Shown: positions 56,208-64,000 of the stretch, piece by piece | Numbering within the stretch: position 1 is the stretch's first letter | Layout of the letters: each line of letters opens with the position of its first letter | Origin: Vibrio marinisediminis | GTDB lineage: Bacteria; Pseudomonadota; Gammaproteobacteria; Enterobacterales; Vibrionaceae | Length of the DNA: 64,000 bases | Direction: 5' to 3' | NCBI RefSeq assembly: GCF_014050145.1 | Contig: NZ_JACFYF010000006.1 | Location: forward strand, 1 to 64,000 | The notes under the pieces: generated by a model | Database searches by the model: none | Seen by the model: only the letters and a program-made list of their open reading frames with translations | Told to the model about the DNA's origin: nothing | Position numbers and translations under genes: made by a program

Positions 56208-56873
56208 TTACGCTATATCGAGGTATTTGTGAGTTTGAATTGAAAGTCGCCAATTGCGCTTAATACAGGTATCAATACACAACTGAGTCGCTCGCGGTTT
56301 TTGGCTAATTGGTTGCAAAGCAATGACAACCTCATCTGAAGTAGGAGAAACAGCCAATAGCGCATCAAGCTGTTCAATATCTTTTTCCGTACCAACCGGA
56401 TGCTTTATTTCGTTTGCTCTTAATATGGCACTATCAAGAATAGGCAGTTGTCCTTTCATGGCGACTTTTGGTGACACCGTCACCCAAGTGCGATGCGTGA
56501 CCTTCACTTCCGCTGTGCCACTTGTTTCGATTTGGCAACTACAACCTATCGCTTCAAAAGCGGATGTCAGTGGCAACAAATCATATTCACAAGGTTCACC
56601 ACCCGTAATCACAATGTGTTTTGCCGAGTATCTCTGCATATAAATTGAAACAAGATCGTTAGCAGAGACCTGGCACCAATTCACGGATTCTTGAGTTTTG
56701 TCGATTACTTGTTCAACATGGCGCTCGTCTTCAGGATTTACCGCCCAAGTCTGTTTTGTGTCACACCAGGCACAGCCAACAGAGCATTTCTGTAGCCTAA
56801 TAAAAACAGAGGGCACTCCAGTAAAACTCCCCTCACCTTGAATGGTTTCAAACATCTCATTTAATTTATACAA
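56208..56873 (-). CDS. queE: 7-carboxy-7-deazaguanine synthase QueE
   Basis: Radical SAM enzyme that turns CPH4 into CDG, the step before QueC. 221 residues (E. coli 223). The iron-sulfur cysteines are CSVGCAWC (about 31-38); EMFETIQGEGSFTGVPSVFIRLQ is the conserved opening, and VITGGEPCEYDLLPL and NWRLSIQTHKYLDIA follow. First gene of a queE-queC pair. QueD and QueF are not in the window. A perfect matS site is inside. Confidence 0.96.
   Translation of the reverse strand: MYKLNEMFETIQGEGSFTGVPSVFIRLQKCSVGCAWCDTKQTWAVNPEDERHVEQVIDKTQESVNWCQVSANDLVSIYMQRYSAKHIVITGGEPCEYDLLPLTSAFEAIGCSCQIETSGTAEVKVTHRTWVTVSPKVAMKGQLPILDSAILRANEIKHPVGTEKDIEQLDALLAVSPTSDEVVIALQPISQKPRATQLCIDTCIKRNWRLSIQTHKYLDIA
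56471..56483. other. matS site (MatP binding)
   Basis: GTGACACCGTCAC is a perfect match to GTGACRNYGTCAC, inside queE. Confidence 0.85.
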
Positions 56874-57186
56874 AACTACTGCCTATTACCTTTAGCAACG
56901 AAATTCCGCCCAAACCTTATAAGAGAGAAGCCTAGAGATCAAACTCCTATCCAAATCAAAATGGTAAACGAACATTTTTAAGCCAAAAACAATTTAGAGT
57001 CTGCGAAATAAACCACTTAAAAATCCGCACTTTGCGAGTGATTTCAATTTATATTAGATCGATATACGGTATTGTTCGTATCGACAATAATAATATGCAA
57101 ATAAACACTTATTTCCTACAACAAGAACAACAACTAATACGTTAATATAACAACTAAAATTCAACACCAAATTAGGTACAACAAAA
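56874..57186. other. 313-base divergent region, queE / chemoreceptor
   Basis: AT-rich promoter region for both genes. The inverted repeat TCGATA-N14-TATCGA (57059-57084) is the only distinct structure, a possible operator. I could not identify a preQ1-type riboswitch or a clear sigma-28 promoter. Confidence 0.4.
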
Positions 57187-58827
57187 ATGCTGCGAAATTT
57201 AACAGTAAAACAGAAAATAACCTTCCCTATTATCGGCATCATTGTCCTATTTGCGGTTAGCTCGATAATCAATGTGGTCACCTCACGACAACAGAGTGAG
57301 TTAACTGAGAACCTCAATCAGATAATTGTGCCTACACTATTCAACATTGAAGATGCTTACCGAGATCTTTACCAAGCAACTTCTGCTATTCAAGGCATTG
57401 CGTTATCTGAAAATAACCAAGAAGCGATTGATTACAACCGATTCGAATATGAAGACAACGCTTATAAAGCCATCCCACGTATGCAGAAAGTGCAGATCGT
57501 TGTGGATTCGGGAGTTATGCCTACGGCATTGAGCAAAGACATCAACTTGCTGGTTGAACTGGCAAATCAATGGCTCAATAGTTACGAGAACCTCTTAGCA
57601 AATCCTCAATCTCAATGGGTTAGCATTTATCAAGATAATAAAGTGAAATACGCTGACCAATTCGTTGCCGTTCGCGAACAGCTTAATGTTGTCAAAGATG
57701 CCGTCGAAGAAAAGAGACAAGCACTTCAGGAAGAGAGCAAATCAGCAGCGAAGCAAGCAGAAAGCGCATTAGAAATTGGCACATCAATCGTTATAATTTT
57801 AGCGATAGCTACTTGTCTAATTCTTATCCGCGCTATCGTGAAGCCATTGGAAAATATTAAAAACGCAATGAAAGAAATTGCCTCTGGTGATGGCGACCTA
57901 ACCCAAACTATTGACTCAAACTCAAATGATGAAATTGGGCAACTAGCAACCAGCTTTAACCAGTTTGTAGCAAAAATTCGCGCCACGATTCAGCAAGTTG
58001 TCGTAACAAACACCTCAGTTAAAAGTGAACTACAAGGCTTAGGTGAGATTTCTCGAGGCGTTGCAGAGCAAACTATTCAACAACAGCAAGAAAGCGAACT
58101 GGTATCGACCGCTGTCAACGAAATGCAGGCGACAAGCCAAGTGGTGAATGATAATGCCCGTGAAGCTGCAAATGCTAGCCAAAATGCAGATATTGAAGTT
58201 CAATCGACCAGCAAGGTGTTAGAACAAACGGTTGATTCAATCCGCACCTTGGCTTCTGATATCGACCAAGCGAGTGGCGTAATCAACCACCTATCGTCGG
58301 ATGTCAGCAACATTGCTTCAGTCCTAGACGTTATTAAAGGTATCGCCGAACAAACTAACCTTCTGGCACTAAACGCAGCTATTGAAGCCGCTCGTGCAGG
58401 TGAGCAAGGTAGAGGTTTTGCTGTAGTAGCAGATGAAGTTCGTTCATTGGCAAGCCGTACCCAACAAAGTACTGGTGAGATTCAATCGATGATTGAAAAA
58501 TTACAAGAAGGCGCGGAACAAGCGGTACAAGTAATGGACTCAAGCCGACACAGTAGTGAGAGTACGATTGAATCCGCAGGACGAGCAAGCCAATCACTTC
58601 AAGCAATCCTAAATGCTATTTCAAGTATGAGTGATATGAATACTCATATCGCCTCTGCAGCCGTACAGCAAAATGCGGTTAGCGAAGAAGTATCAGAAAA
58701 CATTGTTCGAATTGCAAACAATAGCTCTCAAGTCGTAGCCAACGTCAGTCAAGCAGAAGTGAGAGTTAACCAATTAAATAACCAATGCGATGAACTTGAC
58801 CGATTAGTCTCTCAGTTCAAGTGTTAA
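57187..58827 (+). CDS. methyl-accepting chemotaxis protein
   Basis: 546-residue chemoreceptor: TM1 (about residues 12-33), a helical periplasmic sensor of about 155 residues, TM2 (about 195-216), a HAMP domain ([24 protein letters not shown]...) and a cytoplasmic signalling domain. The tip motif is [20 protein letters not shown] with the conserved [15 protein letters not shown]. No CheR-tethering NWETF pentapeptide is present; it ends SQFKC. The ligand is unknown. No chemotaxis genes are nearby, as is common for Vibrio receptors. The terminator stem overlaps the stop codon of the convergent gene. Confidence 0.94.
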   Translation: MLRNLTVKQKITFPIIGIIVLFAVSSIINVVTSRQQSELTENLNQIIVPTLFNIEDAYRDLYQATSAIQGIALSENNQEAIDYNRFEYEDNAYKAIPRMQKVQIVVDSGVMPTALSKDINLLVELANQWLNSYENLLANPQSQWVSIYQDNKVKYADQFVAVREQLNVVKDAVEEKRQALQEESKSAAKQAESALEIGTSIVIILAIATCLILIRAIVKPLENIKNAMKEIASGDGDLTQTIDSNSNDEIGQLATSFNQFVAKIRATIQQVVVTNTSVKSELQGLGEISRGVAEQTIQQQQESELVSTAVNEMQATSQVVNDNAREAANASQNADIEVQSTSKVLEQTVDSIRTLASDIDQASGVINHLSSDVSNIASVLDVIKGIAEQTNLLALNAAIEAARAGEQGRGFAVVADEVRSLASRTQQSTGEIQSMIEKLQEGAEQAVQVMDSSRHSSESTIESAGRASQSLQAILNAISSMSDMNTHIASAAVQQNAVSEEVSENIVRIANNSSQVVANVSQAEVRVNQLNNQCDELDRLVSQFKC

Positions 58828-58837
58828 AGAAACAATC

Positions 58838-58869
58838 AAAGACCTAGCCACGCTAGGTCTTTTTCTTTT
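58838..58869 (+). terminator. intrinsic terminator of the chemoreceptor gene
   Basis: AAAGACCTAGC-CAC-GCTAGGTCTTT followed by TTCTTTT. The stem covers the stop codon of the convergent NUDIX-PAP2 gene (58853-58855). Confidence 0.88.
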
Positions 58870-60280
58870 CCAAACGGTTTTGATGCCAAAGTAAGCCAGC
58901 CGTAAATACCATAAATAACAAGGGCAACTGCATAACCTCAACAACCAAAGAGTGCAAATTACTGCTATCTACTAAAGTATGTACCTCACCAATAACCAAC
59001 AATGTTAAACCCAACACTACACTCATAGCCGCTGCAAATTTCAAATCAAAACCGCGTGGTAACTTCACTAAAATAATCACCAACAATACGCTTAATGCAA
59101 CAAGTGCCATTTGCAAAAGCATCGGTGTTTGCCAAACAACCAATAACACCGCTGATACACACATGAGCATTAACCAAACGCCTTTCTGGTTGAAGATCTC
59201 TTTGGCTGGTTTACCTATCTTAATGTCTAGACGAGACATGTGCCATGCGCATAACCAACCTAACAATAAGCCTGCAAAGCTATCAACGAGAAAAGCGCTA
59301 CCACTATAGAAAAGCGCAGCCACCAGCCACATTAAAATCGTCGCACCAAGTGCGGATACCTTATTCCACCCTCTAAGCCCTAACTGATTTATCAACATGC
59401 TGAAACTAATAGTCCACAGTGCAACAGCTAAGCTGGGTAAACCGAAACCAATTTGGTCTGCCATATTGAGACTAGGTTGGTACACGTAAGGTCTCGGCAA
59501 CTGGAATCCAAGCTTCCCAACTTGGACAATCAATGCCCCAACCATCAACGTAAACATAAGCTTCAGAGTGAAGTCACGTCCAAATTGCGCATAGCAAATC
59601 GGCAATAACAACAGCCACCAATGTGAGGTAAAAACGAGCCCAGTCAGTAGCGCTAAATTAATTATTTCAACAAACGTTGACGGTAGGTGTAACAGAAATG
59701 ATTGCGCTTTTGCTATCCACTGTAACTCAGGCTGGTTAAATCTAGGCGCAGCATCAACTAAACTCTCAACATAACTGGTTGGCTGATCCGTCGCTTGTTG
59801 GTATAGCGCTTGTACAAACTCCCACTGTAGAGGATAACGGTAGTCTTCAGCACTCAAGTAAAACGGGTCAATTAATCTTGCTTGGGAGACTTCAAGTCCG
59901 TAATGAGGCGCGAACCAAATAGGTAGGATGTGTCCACCGACTTTATCTTGTTGACCAAAAGCAATCAGATCAGAATCTGAAACACAGTCATAATAAATCG
60001 CGCTATCACTTCGACCTAACTCATCACCCACTGTTACAACAAGCCCTGTTTCTTCCCACGCTTCGCGTTGCGCCGCAAGCTGTGGCTGTTCATTTGGGTT
60101 TATCGTGCCTGCTGGCAATGACCATTTCCCAGTTAATATTTCATCCACCATAACCAATTGCGAGTCAGATTTTATAATACAGACAGCGCCTTTTGGTTGT
60201 GCATTTGCATTAAAAGCAAATATCAGCAATGCAGAAACAATCAACGAATGAATACCTAAGTATTGGGCAATGTTTTTCAT
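58853..60280 (-). CDS. exported NUDIX hydrolase fused to a degenerate PAP2 membrane domain
   Basis: 475-residue fusion. An N-terminal signal peptide or anchor (ending FNANA) leads to a NUDIX domain with an intact box: G-TINPN-E-QPQLAAQ-REAWEETGL (about residues 60-82). This is followed by a membrane region of about eight helices related to PAP2 phosphatases: K-x6-RP (KLGFQLPRP) is present, but PSGH reads PSLA and SRx5Hx3D reads SGx5Dx3G, so the catalytic residues are lost. The topology puts NUDIX in the periplasm if the signal is used. Substrate unknown; a nucleotide- or lipid-linked diphosphate is possible. The ATG overlaps the GNAT stop (TAATG), so the two are translationally coupled. Confidence 0.82.
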   Translation of the reverse strand: MKNIAQYLGIHSLIVSALLIFAFNANAQPKGAVCIIKSDSQLVMVDEILTGKWSLPAGTINPNEQPQLAAQREAWEETGLVVTVGDELGRSDSAIYYDCVSDSDLIAFGQQDKVGGHILPIWFAPHYGLEVSQARLIDPFYLSAEDYRYPLQWEFVQALYQQATDQPTSYVESLVDAAPRFNQPELQWIAKAQSFLLHLPSTFVEIINLALLTGLVFTSHWWLLLLPICYAQFGRDFTLKLMFTLMVGALIVQVGKLGFQLPRPYVYQPSLNMADQIGFGLPSLAVALWTISFSMLINQLGLRGWNKVSALGATILMWLVAALFYSGSAFLVDSFAGLLLGWLCAWHMSRLDIKIGKPAKEIFNQKGVWLMLMCVSAVLLVVWQTPMLLQMALVALSVLLVIILVKLPRGFDLKFAAAMSVVLGLTLLVIGEVHTLVDSSNLHSLVVEVMQLPLLFMVFTAGLLWHQNRLEKKKT

Positions 60281-60747
60281 TAAAGTACTTTTCTCAACCA
60301 ATGGATATGGTGTGCGAAGCCGGTTTTAGAGTAGAACTGACAGGCGGATTGGTTAAAGTTCCACACTTCAACAAATACTTGCTGGACGCCGTACTCTTCA
60401 AAACGTTGTTCTAAAACTTGATATAGGCTCTGCGCGACTTTCTGACTTCGGAAATCTGGTAGTACATATAATTCATCGACACTACCCATTTGCACTGGCT
60501 TGCTAACCGTTGAAATTAGCTCGCAGAAATGCCCCGTAATGAATCCAATCACCTGCTCTTCTAACAAGGTAACAAAAACCAAGCACTCTGGATTATCTAA
60601 ATATCGAGCAATACTTTTCTCTTGTTCTATTTCGAGTGCGGTTTTAAAACTCACAGGATCTTGAAGGTGATGCTCATGATGCAATTGATACATAAGCTCA
60701 TTGAGCTGTTCTAAATCTGTGACCTTAGCGGGACGAATGGTAAACAC
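60280..60747 (-). CDS. GNAT family N-acetyltransferase
   Basis: 155-residue GNAT acyltransferase, cytoplasmic. The fold is visible from the N-terminal FTIRPAKVTDLEQLNELMYQLH, the central strand VGSVDELYVLPDFRSQKVAQSLY containing the acetyl-CoA loop (R-S-Q-K-V-A in place of Q/RxxGxG/A), and the terminal FVEVWNFNQSACQFYSKTGF. Its acceptor is unknown. The start is uncertain: a GTG at 60745-60747 (used) or a TTG at 60757-60759. Its stop shares one base with the start of the NUDIX-PAP2 gene, forming a two-gene operon. Confidence 0.85.
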   Translation of the reverse strand: MFTIRPAKVTDLEQLNELMYQLHHEHHLQDPVSFKTALEIEQEKSIARYLDNPECLVFVTLLEEQVIGFITGHFCELISTVSKPVQMGSVDELYVLPDFRSQKVAQSLYQVLEQRFEEYGVQQVFVEVWNFNQSACQFYSKTGFAHHIHWLRKVL

Positions 60748-61196
60748 AATAAATCTCAAACCAATACATAATAACGGTAGTGTGCGATGAAGCTAGTTCA
60801 GTTTCAACTGATTAATCCCCACAAGTTATGCGGTAATCAAAGATGACACAATTCAAAACCTCTCATTATATTATGTATTTACATCACCCCATTGCTGAGT
60901 ATGGCGAACTGCACCGCAAAAAAACGAAGATTTCCTGAAACGTTTAGCGCGGTGAACAATATGAACAAAATAGTCACAATGGTTATTAATCCCTTTATCT
61001 TGGCTTTATAGATATTAAATTAACCCGCACGTAACCTAAATATAACCAACAAGTAACGCATAACCATGAAATCACTAATCAGTACCAACCTAGACATATG
61101 AATAATTGCCTCTAATATAGGAAAGAAGATTATTCAATCTATTGCATTGATTGGAGTATTTAAGCGCTAGGCGCGTCAACATAAGGAACGTGAAAC
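60748..61196. other. 449-base region upstream of tctCBA
   Basis: It holds the divergent promoters of the GNAT gene and tctC. AT-rich; no gene, operator or RNA that I can support. The tctC Shine-Dalgarno AAGGAA is at its right end. Confidence 0.4.
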
Positions 61197-62168
61197 ATGT
61201 TAAAGGGATTAAAAACAACCTTAGCTGTATCGATAATCGCTACATCTTCTTCATTTAGTACCTTCGCAGCCGATATTGAGAAAATTCACTTTCTCATCCC
61301 TGGCGGTGCCGGAGGCGGCTGGGATATGACTGCACGTGGTACTGGAGACGTGCTAATGAAAGAAGAACTGGTTGAAAATGTCTCCTTTCAAAACCTGTCT
61401 GGTGGCGGTGGTGGTAAAGCAATTGCCCATTTAATCGAAACGGCTGAACGCCAAGAAGATACCTTGATGGTCAACTCCACCCCTATCGTAGTTAGATCGC
61501 TAACGGGTGTATTTCCACAATCATTTCGAGACCTTACACCCGTTGCCGCAACAATTGCCGATTACGGTGCGATTGTAACAACACCCGACTCTCCATTTAA
61601 CTCATGGGACGATGTTGTAAAAGCGTTTAAAGAAGATCCGCGCCAAGTTAAAGTCGCAGGTGGCTCTGCTCGAGGTAGTATGGACCATCTCGTCATCGCC
61701 GCGGCGTTTAAGGGTGAAGGCTTTGATGCACGAAAAGTGCGCTACATTGCTTATGATGCTGGTGGTAAAGCAATGGCTGCACTGCTCTCTGGCGAGACCC
61801 CACTACTTTCAACTGGTCTAGGTGAAGTACTGGAAATGTCAAAAACTGGGCAGGTAAAAGTTCTTGCCGTGACAGCACCTAAACGTTTAGATGCCGCGCC
61901 AGACATCCCAACCTTGACGGAGTATGGTAATGAAACTGTCTTCGCTAATTGGCGTGGTTTCTTTGCCGCTCCAGGCGTTAGCCAAGAAAAAATCAACGAG
62001 TGGAATGCTGCACTAAGCAAAATGTACAGCACCGACCAGTGGCAAGTTGTTCGCGACCGCAATGGTTGGATCGACAACTACAAAGCAGATAAAGATTTTT
62101 TCACTTTCCTAGAAGATCAAGAAACGCAAATGGGTAACCTTATGCGCGAACTCGGTTTCCTAAAATAG
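61197..62168 (+). CDS. tctC: tripartite tricarboxylate transporter binding protein TctC
   Basis: 323-residue periplasmic receptor of the Bug/TctC family. The signal peptide is about residues 1-24 (ending STFA). Family motifs are IHFLIPGGAGGGWDMTARG near the mature start, VAGGSARGSMDHL and the GEVLEMSKTGQVKVLAV region. It binds citrate-like tricarboxylates and hands them to the TctAB sodium-coupled carrier. A stem-loop without a U-tract separates it from tctB. Conserved order tctC-tctB-tctA; regulators tctDE are not visible in the window. Confidence 0.94.
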   Translation: MLKGLKTTLAVSIIATSSSFSTFAADIEKIHFLIPGGAGGGWDMTARGTGDVLMKEELVENVSFQNLSGGGGGKAIAHLIETAERQEDTLMVNSTPIVVRSLTGVFPQSFRDLTPVAATIADYGAIVTTPDSPFNSWDDVVKAFKEDPRQVKVAGGSARGSMDHLVIAAAFKGEGFDARKVRYIAYDAGGKAMAALLSGETPLLSTGLGEVLEMSKTGQVKVLAVTAPKRLDAAPDIPTLTEYGNETVFANWRGFFAAPGVSQEKINEWNAALSKMYSTDQWQVVRDRNGWIDNYKADKDFFTFLEDQETQMGNLMRELGFLK

Positions 62169-62178
62169 TCTCACGCTT

Positions 62179-62203
62179 TTGGGCTGGTTACACACCAGCC
62201 CAA
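62179..62203 (+). other. intergenic stem-loop between tctC and tctB
   Basis: TTGGGCTGGT-TACAC-ACCAGCCCAA, a perfect 10-bp stem with no U-tract; likely mRNA stabiliser or partial terminator after the binding-protein gene. Confidence 0.6.
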
Positions 62204-62344
62204 TACCCCACCCAGTCGCCTATTTTGCTTGTTACTCTACCGTCTAACGCTCAGCGATTTTCGCTTTTGAGCCAATGACGTCCCTGTAACAAACGCAAAA
62301 TGATGGGCTTAGATGTTCACCGATTCGAATTTTTGGAGTTTGCT

Positions 62345-62857
62345 ATGTCGGAATCGCCGTCTCGTTCCACTGCATCCTTTCTTTCTAAGAAAAATCTCTT
62401 GTGTCGCGACCGTATAGGCGCGCTTATTTTCCTTGTAGTTTGCTTGTGTTATGGATACCAAACGACACAAATCCCACTTTTTCCCGGAGATGAGTACGAA
62501 CCATTTACAGCAAGAACGCTGCCAACCATCCTCACGTTTATCGGAATTGCACTTGCTCTACTGCTATTGATCTCTGCCGACAACAACGATGAAGCCTTTG
62601 AGGTTCGACACTTCAATTGGAAACTGCTCGCTGGATTCATCGTATTAATGGCTCTGTATGGCATTGGTTTGACCTATGTTGGTTTCGTTCTCGCGACGAT
62701 AGCTTTCCTACTTGCTGGCTTTTTCATCCTTGGTGAGCGACGTAAAAAAGTGTTATTTGGAGCCTCTATCCCGTTTGTTATCGCTTTCTACTTGTTGCTG
62801 ACCCAAGGGCTTGATGTCTACCTTGAACCCGGTTTGCTGTTTTTGATGTGGTCATAA
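62345..62857 (+). CDS. tctB: tripartite tricarboxylate transporter small subunit TctB
   Basis: 170-residue inner-membrane protein with four predicted helices (about 23-41, 58-78, 91-111 and 115-160 as a split pair), matching TctB. It works with TctA as the membrane carrier. The ATG at 62345 has GGAG six bases upstream; an in-frame ATG 15 codons earlier would put this Shine-Dalgarno in the gene. tctA starts 17 bases after its stop. Confidence 0.9.
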   Translation: MSESPSRSTASFLSKKNLLCRDRIGALIFLVVCLCYGYQTTQIPLFPGDEYEPFTARTLPTILTFIGIALALLLLISADNNDEAFEVRHFNWKLLAGFIVLMALYGIGLTYVGFVLATIAFLLAGFFILGERRKKVLFGASIPFVIAFYLLLTQGLDVYLEPGLLFLMWS

Positions 62858-62874
62858 TAAATAGGATTTAAGTT

Positions 62875-64000
62875 ATGTTAGATGGAATCTTACAAGGATT
62901 ATCAACAGCGATAATGCCTATGAACATTATGATGGTCATTGTCGGGTGTTTTGTCGGCACATTCATTGGAATGTTACCCGGGCTTGGTCCAATCTCTGCG
63001 ATCGCATTGATGATCCCAATTACATATGGTTTAGAGCCCTCTTCCGGTTTGATTCTAATGGCCGGTGTTTATTATGGTGCAGTCTTTGGTGGTTCAACGT
63101 CCTCAATATTAATCAACGCACCAGGCTGCTCTTCGACAGTCGTTACCGCCTTTGATGGCTACCCGATGGCTAAAAATGGTATGGCAGGTAAAGCACTGGC
63201 GCTTGCCGCATACTCATCTTTTACTGGTGGTACGTTATCAGCAATCATGTTGCTAGTAGCAGCGCCAGCGCTAGCTAAAGTTTCTCTTAGTTTTCAATCT
63301 TCAGATTACTTTGCCTTAATGATCCTCGGTTTATCCGCAGTTGCCGCCTTTGCGGGCAAAGGGCAAGTGCTTAAAGCGTGGATGATGACCATTCTTGGTT
63401 TGATGCTCTCTACCGTGGGTATCGATAAAGGTGTCGGTGTCGAGCGCTTTACTTTTGGCATCACCGACCTTATGGATGGTTTCAGCTTCCTGCTTCTCGC
63501 AATGGCGACATTTGCACTGGGTGAAACCTTAATGGGAGTGCTTAAACCAAATAAAGATACCCGAGACGATGAGCAAAGCGAACTGGCAAATATCGGTAGC
63601 ATGAAAGTCACCAAAGAAGAGATTAAAGAAGTCGCACCTGTGTCGATTCGCTCATCCATACTTGGCTTTTTCACTGGGGTTTTGCCCGGAGCAGGCGCCA
63701 CCATTGCCGCATTTTTAAGTTATGGCATGGAGCGTAATCTCGCACCCAAAGACAAAAAAGAGCAATTTGGTAAAGGCAGTATTCGTGGGCTTGTAGCACC
63801 AGAATCCGCCAATAATGCCGCATCTAGTGGTTCATTTGTGCCACTACTCACACTCGGTATTCCAGGCTCCGGTACCACCGCAATCATGTTAGGTGCACTC
63901 ATTGCCTATGGCATTCAACCTGGACCTCGCTTGTTTGTTGATCACCCAGATGTCTTTTGGTCGGTGATTATTTCAATGTACATTGGTAACATCGTGTTAG
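62875..64000 (+). CDS. tctA: tripartite tricarboxylate transporter large subunit TctA (partial, cut by window end)
   Basis: The first 375 residues of TctA, which is normally about 500; it runs off the right edge with no stop. It starts MLDGILQGLSTAIMPMNIMM, with an AGGA upstream. Family signatures are GTFIGMLPGLGPISAIALMIPITYG, YGAVFGGSTSSILINAPG, and the repeated FFTGVLPGAGATIAAFLSYG and ESANNAASSGSFVPLLTLGIPGSGTTA. It forms the main ion-coupled membrane channel for tricarboxylates. Completes the tctCBA operon. Confidence 0.95.
   Translation, partial: MLDGILQGLSTAIMPMNIMMVIVGCFVGTFIGMLPGLGPISAIALMIPITYGLEPSSGLILMAGVYYGAVFGGSTSSILINAPGCSSTVVTAFDGYPMAKNGMAGKALALAAYSSFTGGTLSAIMLLVAAPALAKVSLSFQSSDYFALMILGLSAVAAFAGKGQVLKAWMMTILGLMLSTVGIDKGVGVERFTFGITDLMDGFSFLLLAMATFALGETLMGVLKPNKDTRDDEQSELANIGSMKVTKEEIKEVAPVSIRSSILGFFTGVLPGAGATIAAFLSYGMERNLAPKDKKEQFGKGSIRGLVAPESANNAASSGSFVPLLTLGIPGSGTTAIMLGALIAYGIQPGPRLFVDHPDVFWSVIISMYIGNIVL

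Noticed and set aside
1-64000. tRNA, rRNA, CRISPR, transposon or prophage content
   Set aside because: Reading both strands I found no T-arm/cloverleaf, spaced direct repeats, transposase, integrase or phage structural gene.

Overview
This window looks like chromosome 1 of a Vibrio, close to replication terminus territory. The evidence is gene content and order: matP beside a Lon-like protease and fabA, rmf, rlmKL-grx-uup-DUF3466, zapC/pyrD, the 1613-residue NAD-glutamate dehydrogenase, prc-proQ-msrC next to letAB-rsmF, yccA-tusE-acyP-rlmI, and small families typical of Vibrionaceae (DUF3634, DUF2835, DUF2750, DUF3466). Four perfect matS sites (GTGACRNYGTCAC) are present, and the window also encodes MatP, so it most likely lies in the Ter macrodomain. 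I found no tRNA, rRNA, CRISPR array, insertion sequence or prophage.

Layout. 1-4.5 kb: two small unrecognised or TolA-like proteins, DUF3634, matP, a Lon-family protease, fabA with a readable FadR/FabR-type promoter, and rmf. 4.6-10.6 kb: leftward operon rlmKL, glutaredoxin-like, uup, DUF3466. 11-18 kb: zapC, pyrD, giant GDH, DUF2835. 18-25 kb: pepN, an unknown exported protein, prc, proQ, msrC (all leftward). 25-32.4 kb: rightward ABC exporter, letA, letB, rsmF. 32.5-38.2 kb: CvfB-like S1 protein, a membrane protein of unknown function, a DUF4442 hotdog protein with a FadR-like site, a Trp-type DAHP synthase, yajQ, and a sirohaem synthase that carries a decayed methylase remnant. 38.2-42.8 kb: general amino-acid ABC transporter aapJQMP. 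43-46 kb: yccA, tusE, acyP, rlmI.

46-53 kb is the most distinctive region. It has two related, leftward, Ca2+-binding RTX-type secreted proteins; one carries a LapA-like N-terminal retention module with a PAAG cleavage motif. Divergent from them are a TolC-type outer-membrane channel and an OmpA-like lipoprotein. I read this as a compact surface-protein/biofilm module in which one paralogue can be tethered in the TolC pore and the other is released. The inner-membrane secretion ATPase and adaptor, and LapD/LapG, are not in the window.

53-64 kb: DUF2750, a periplasmic-TPR diguanylate cyclase, queC/queE (queuosine), a chemotaxis receptor, a coupled GNAT plus exported NUDIX-PAP2 fusion with a degenerate PAP2 active site, and a tctCBA tricarboxylate transporter whose tctA runs off the right edge.

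Most transcription units end in clear intrinsic terminators. Several start codons were moved downstream of the longest reading frame to fit a Shine-Dalgarno sequence and family length; these are noted per gene. All functional calls are from sequence recognition only; no database search was run.
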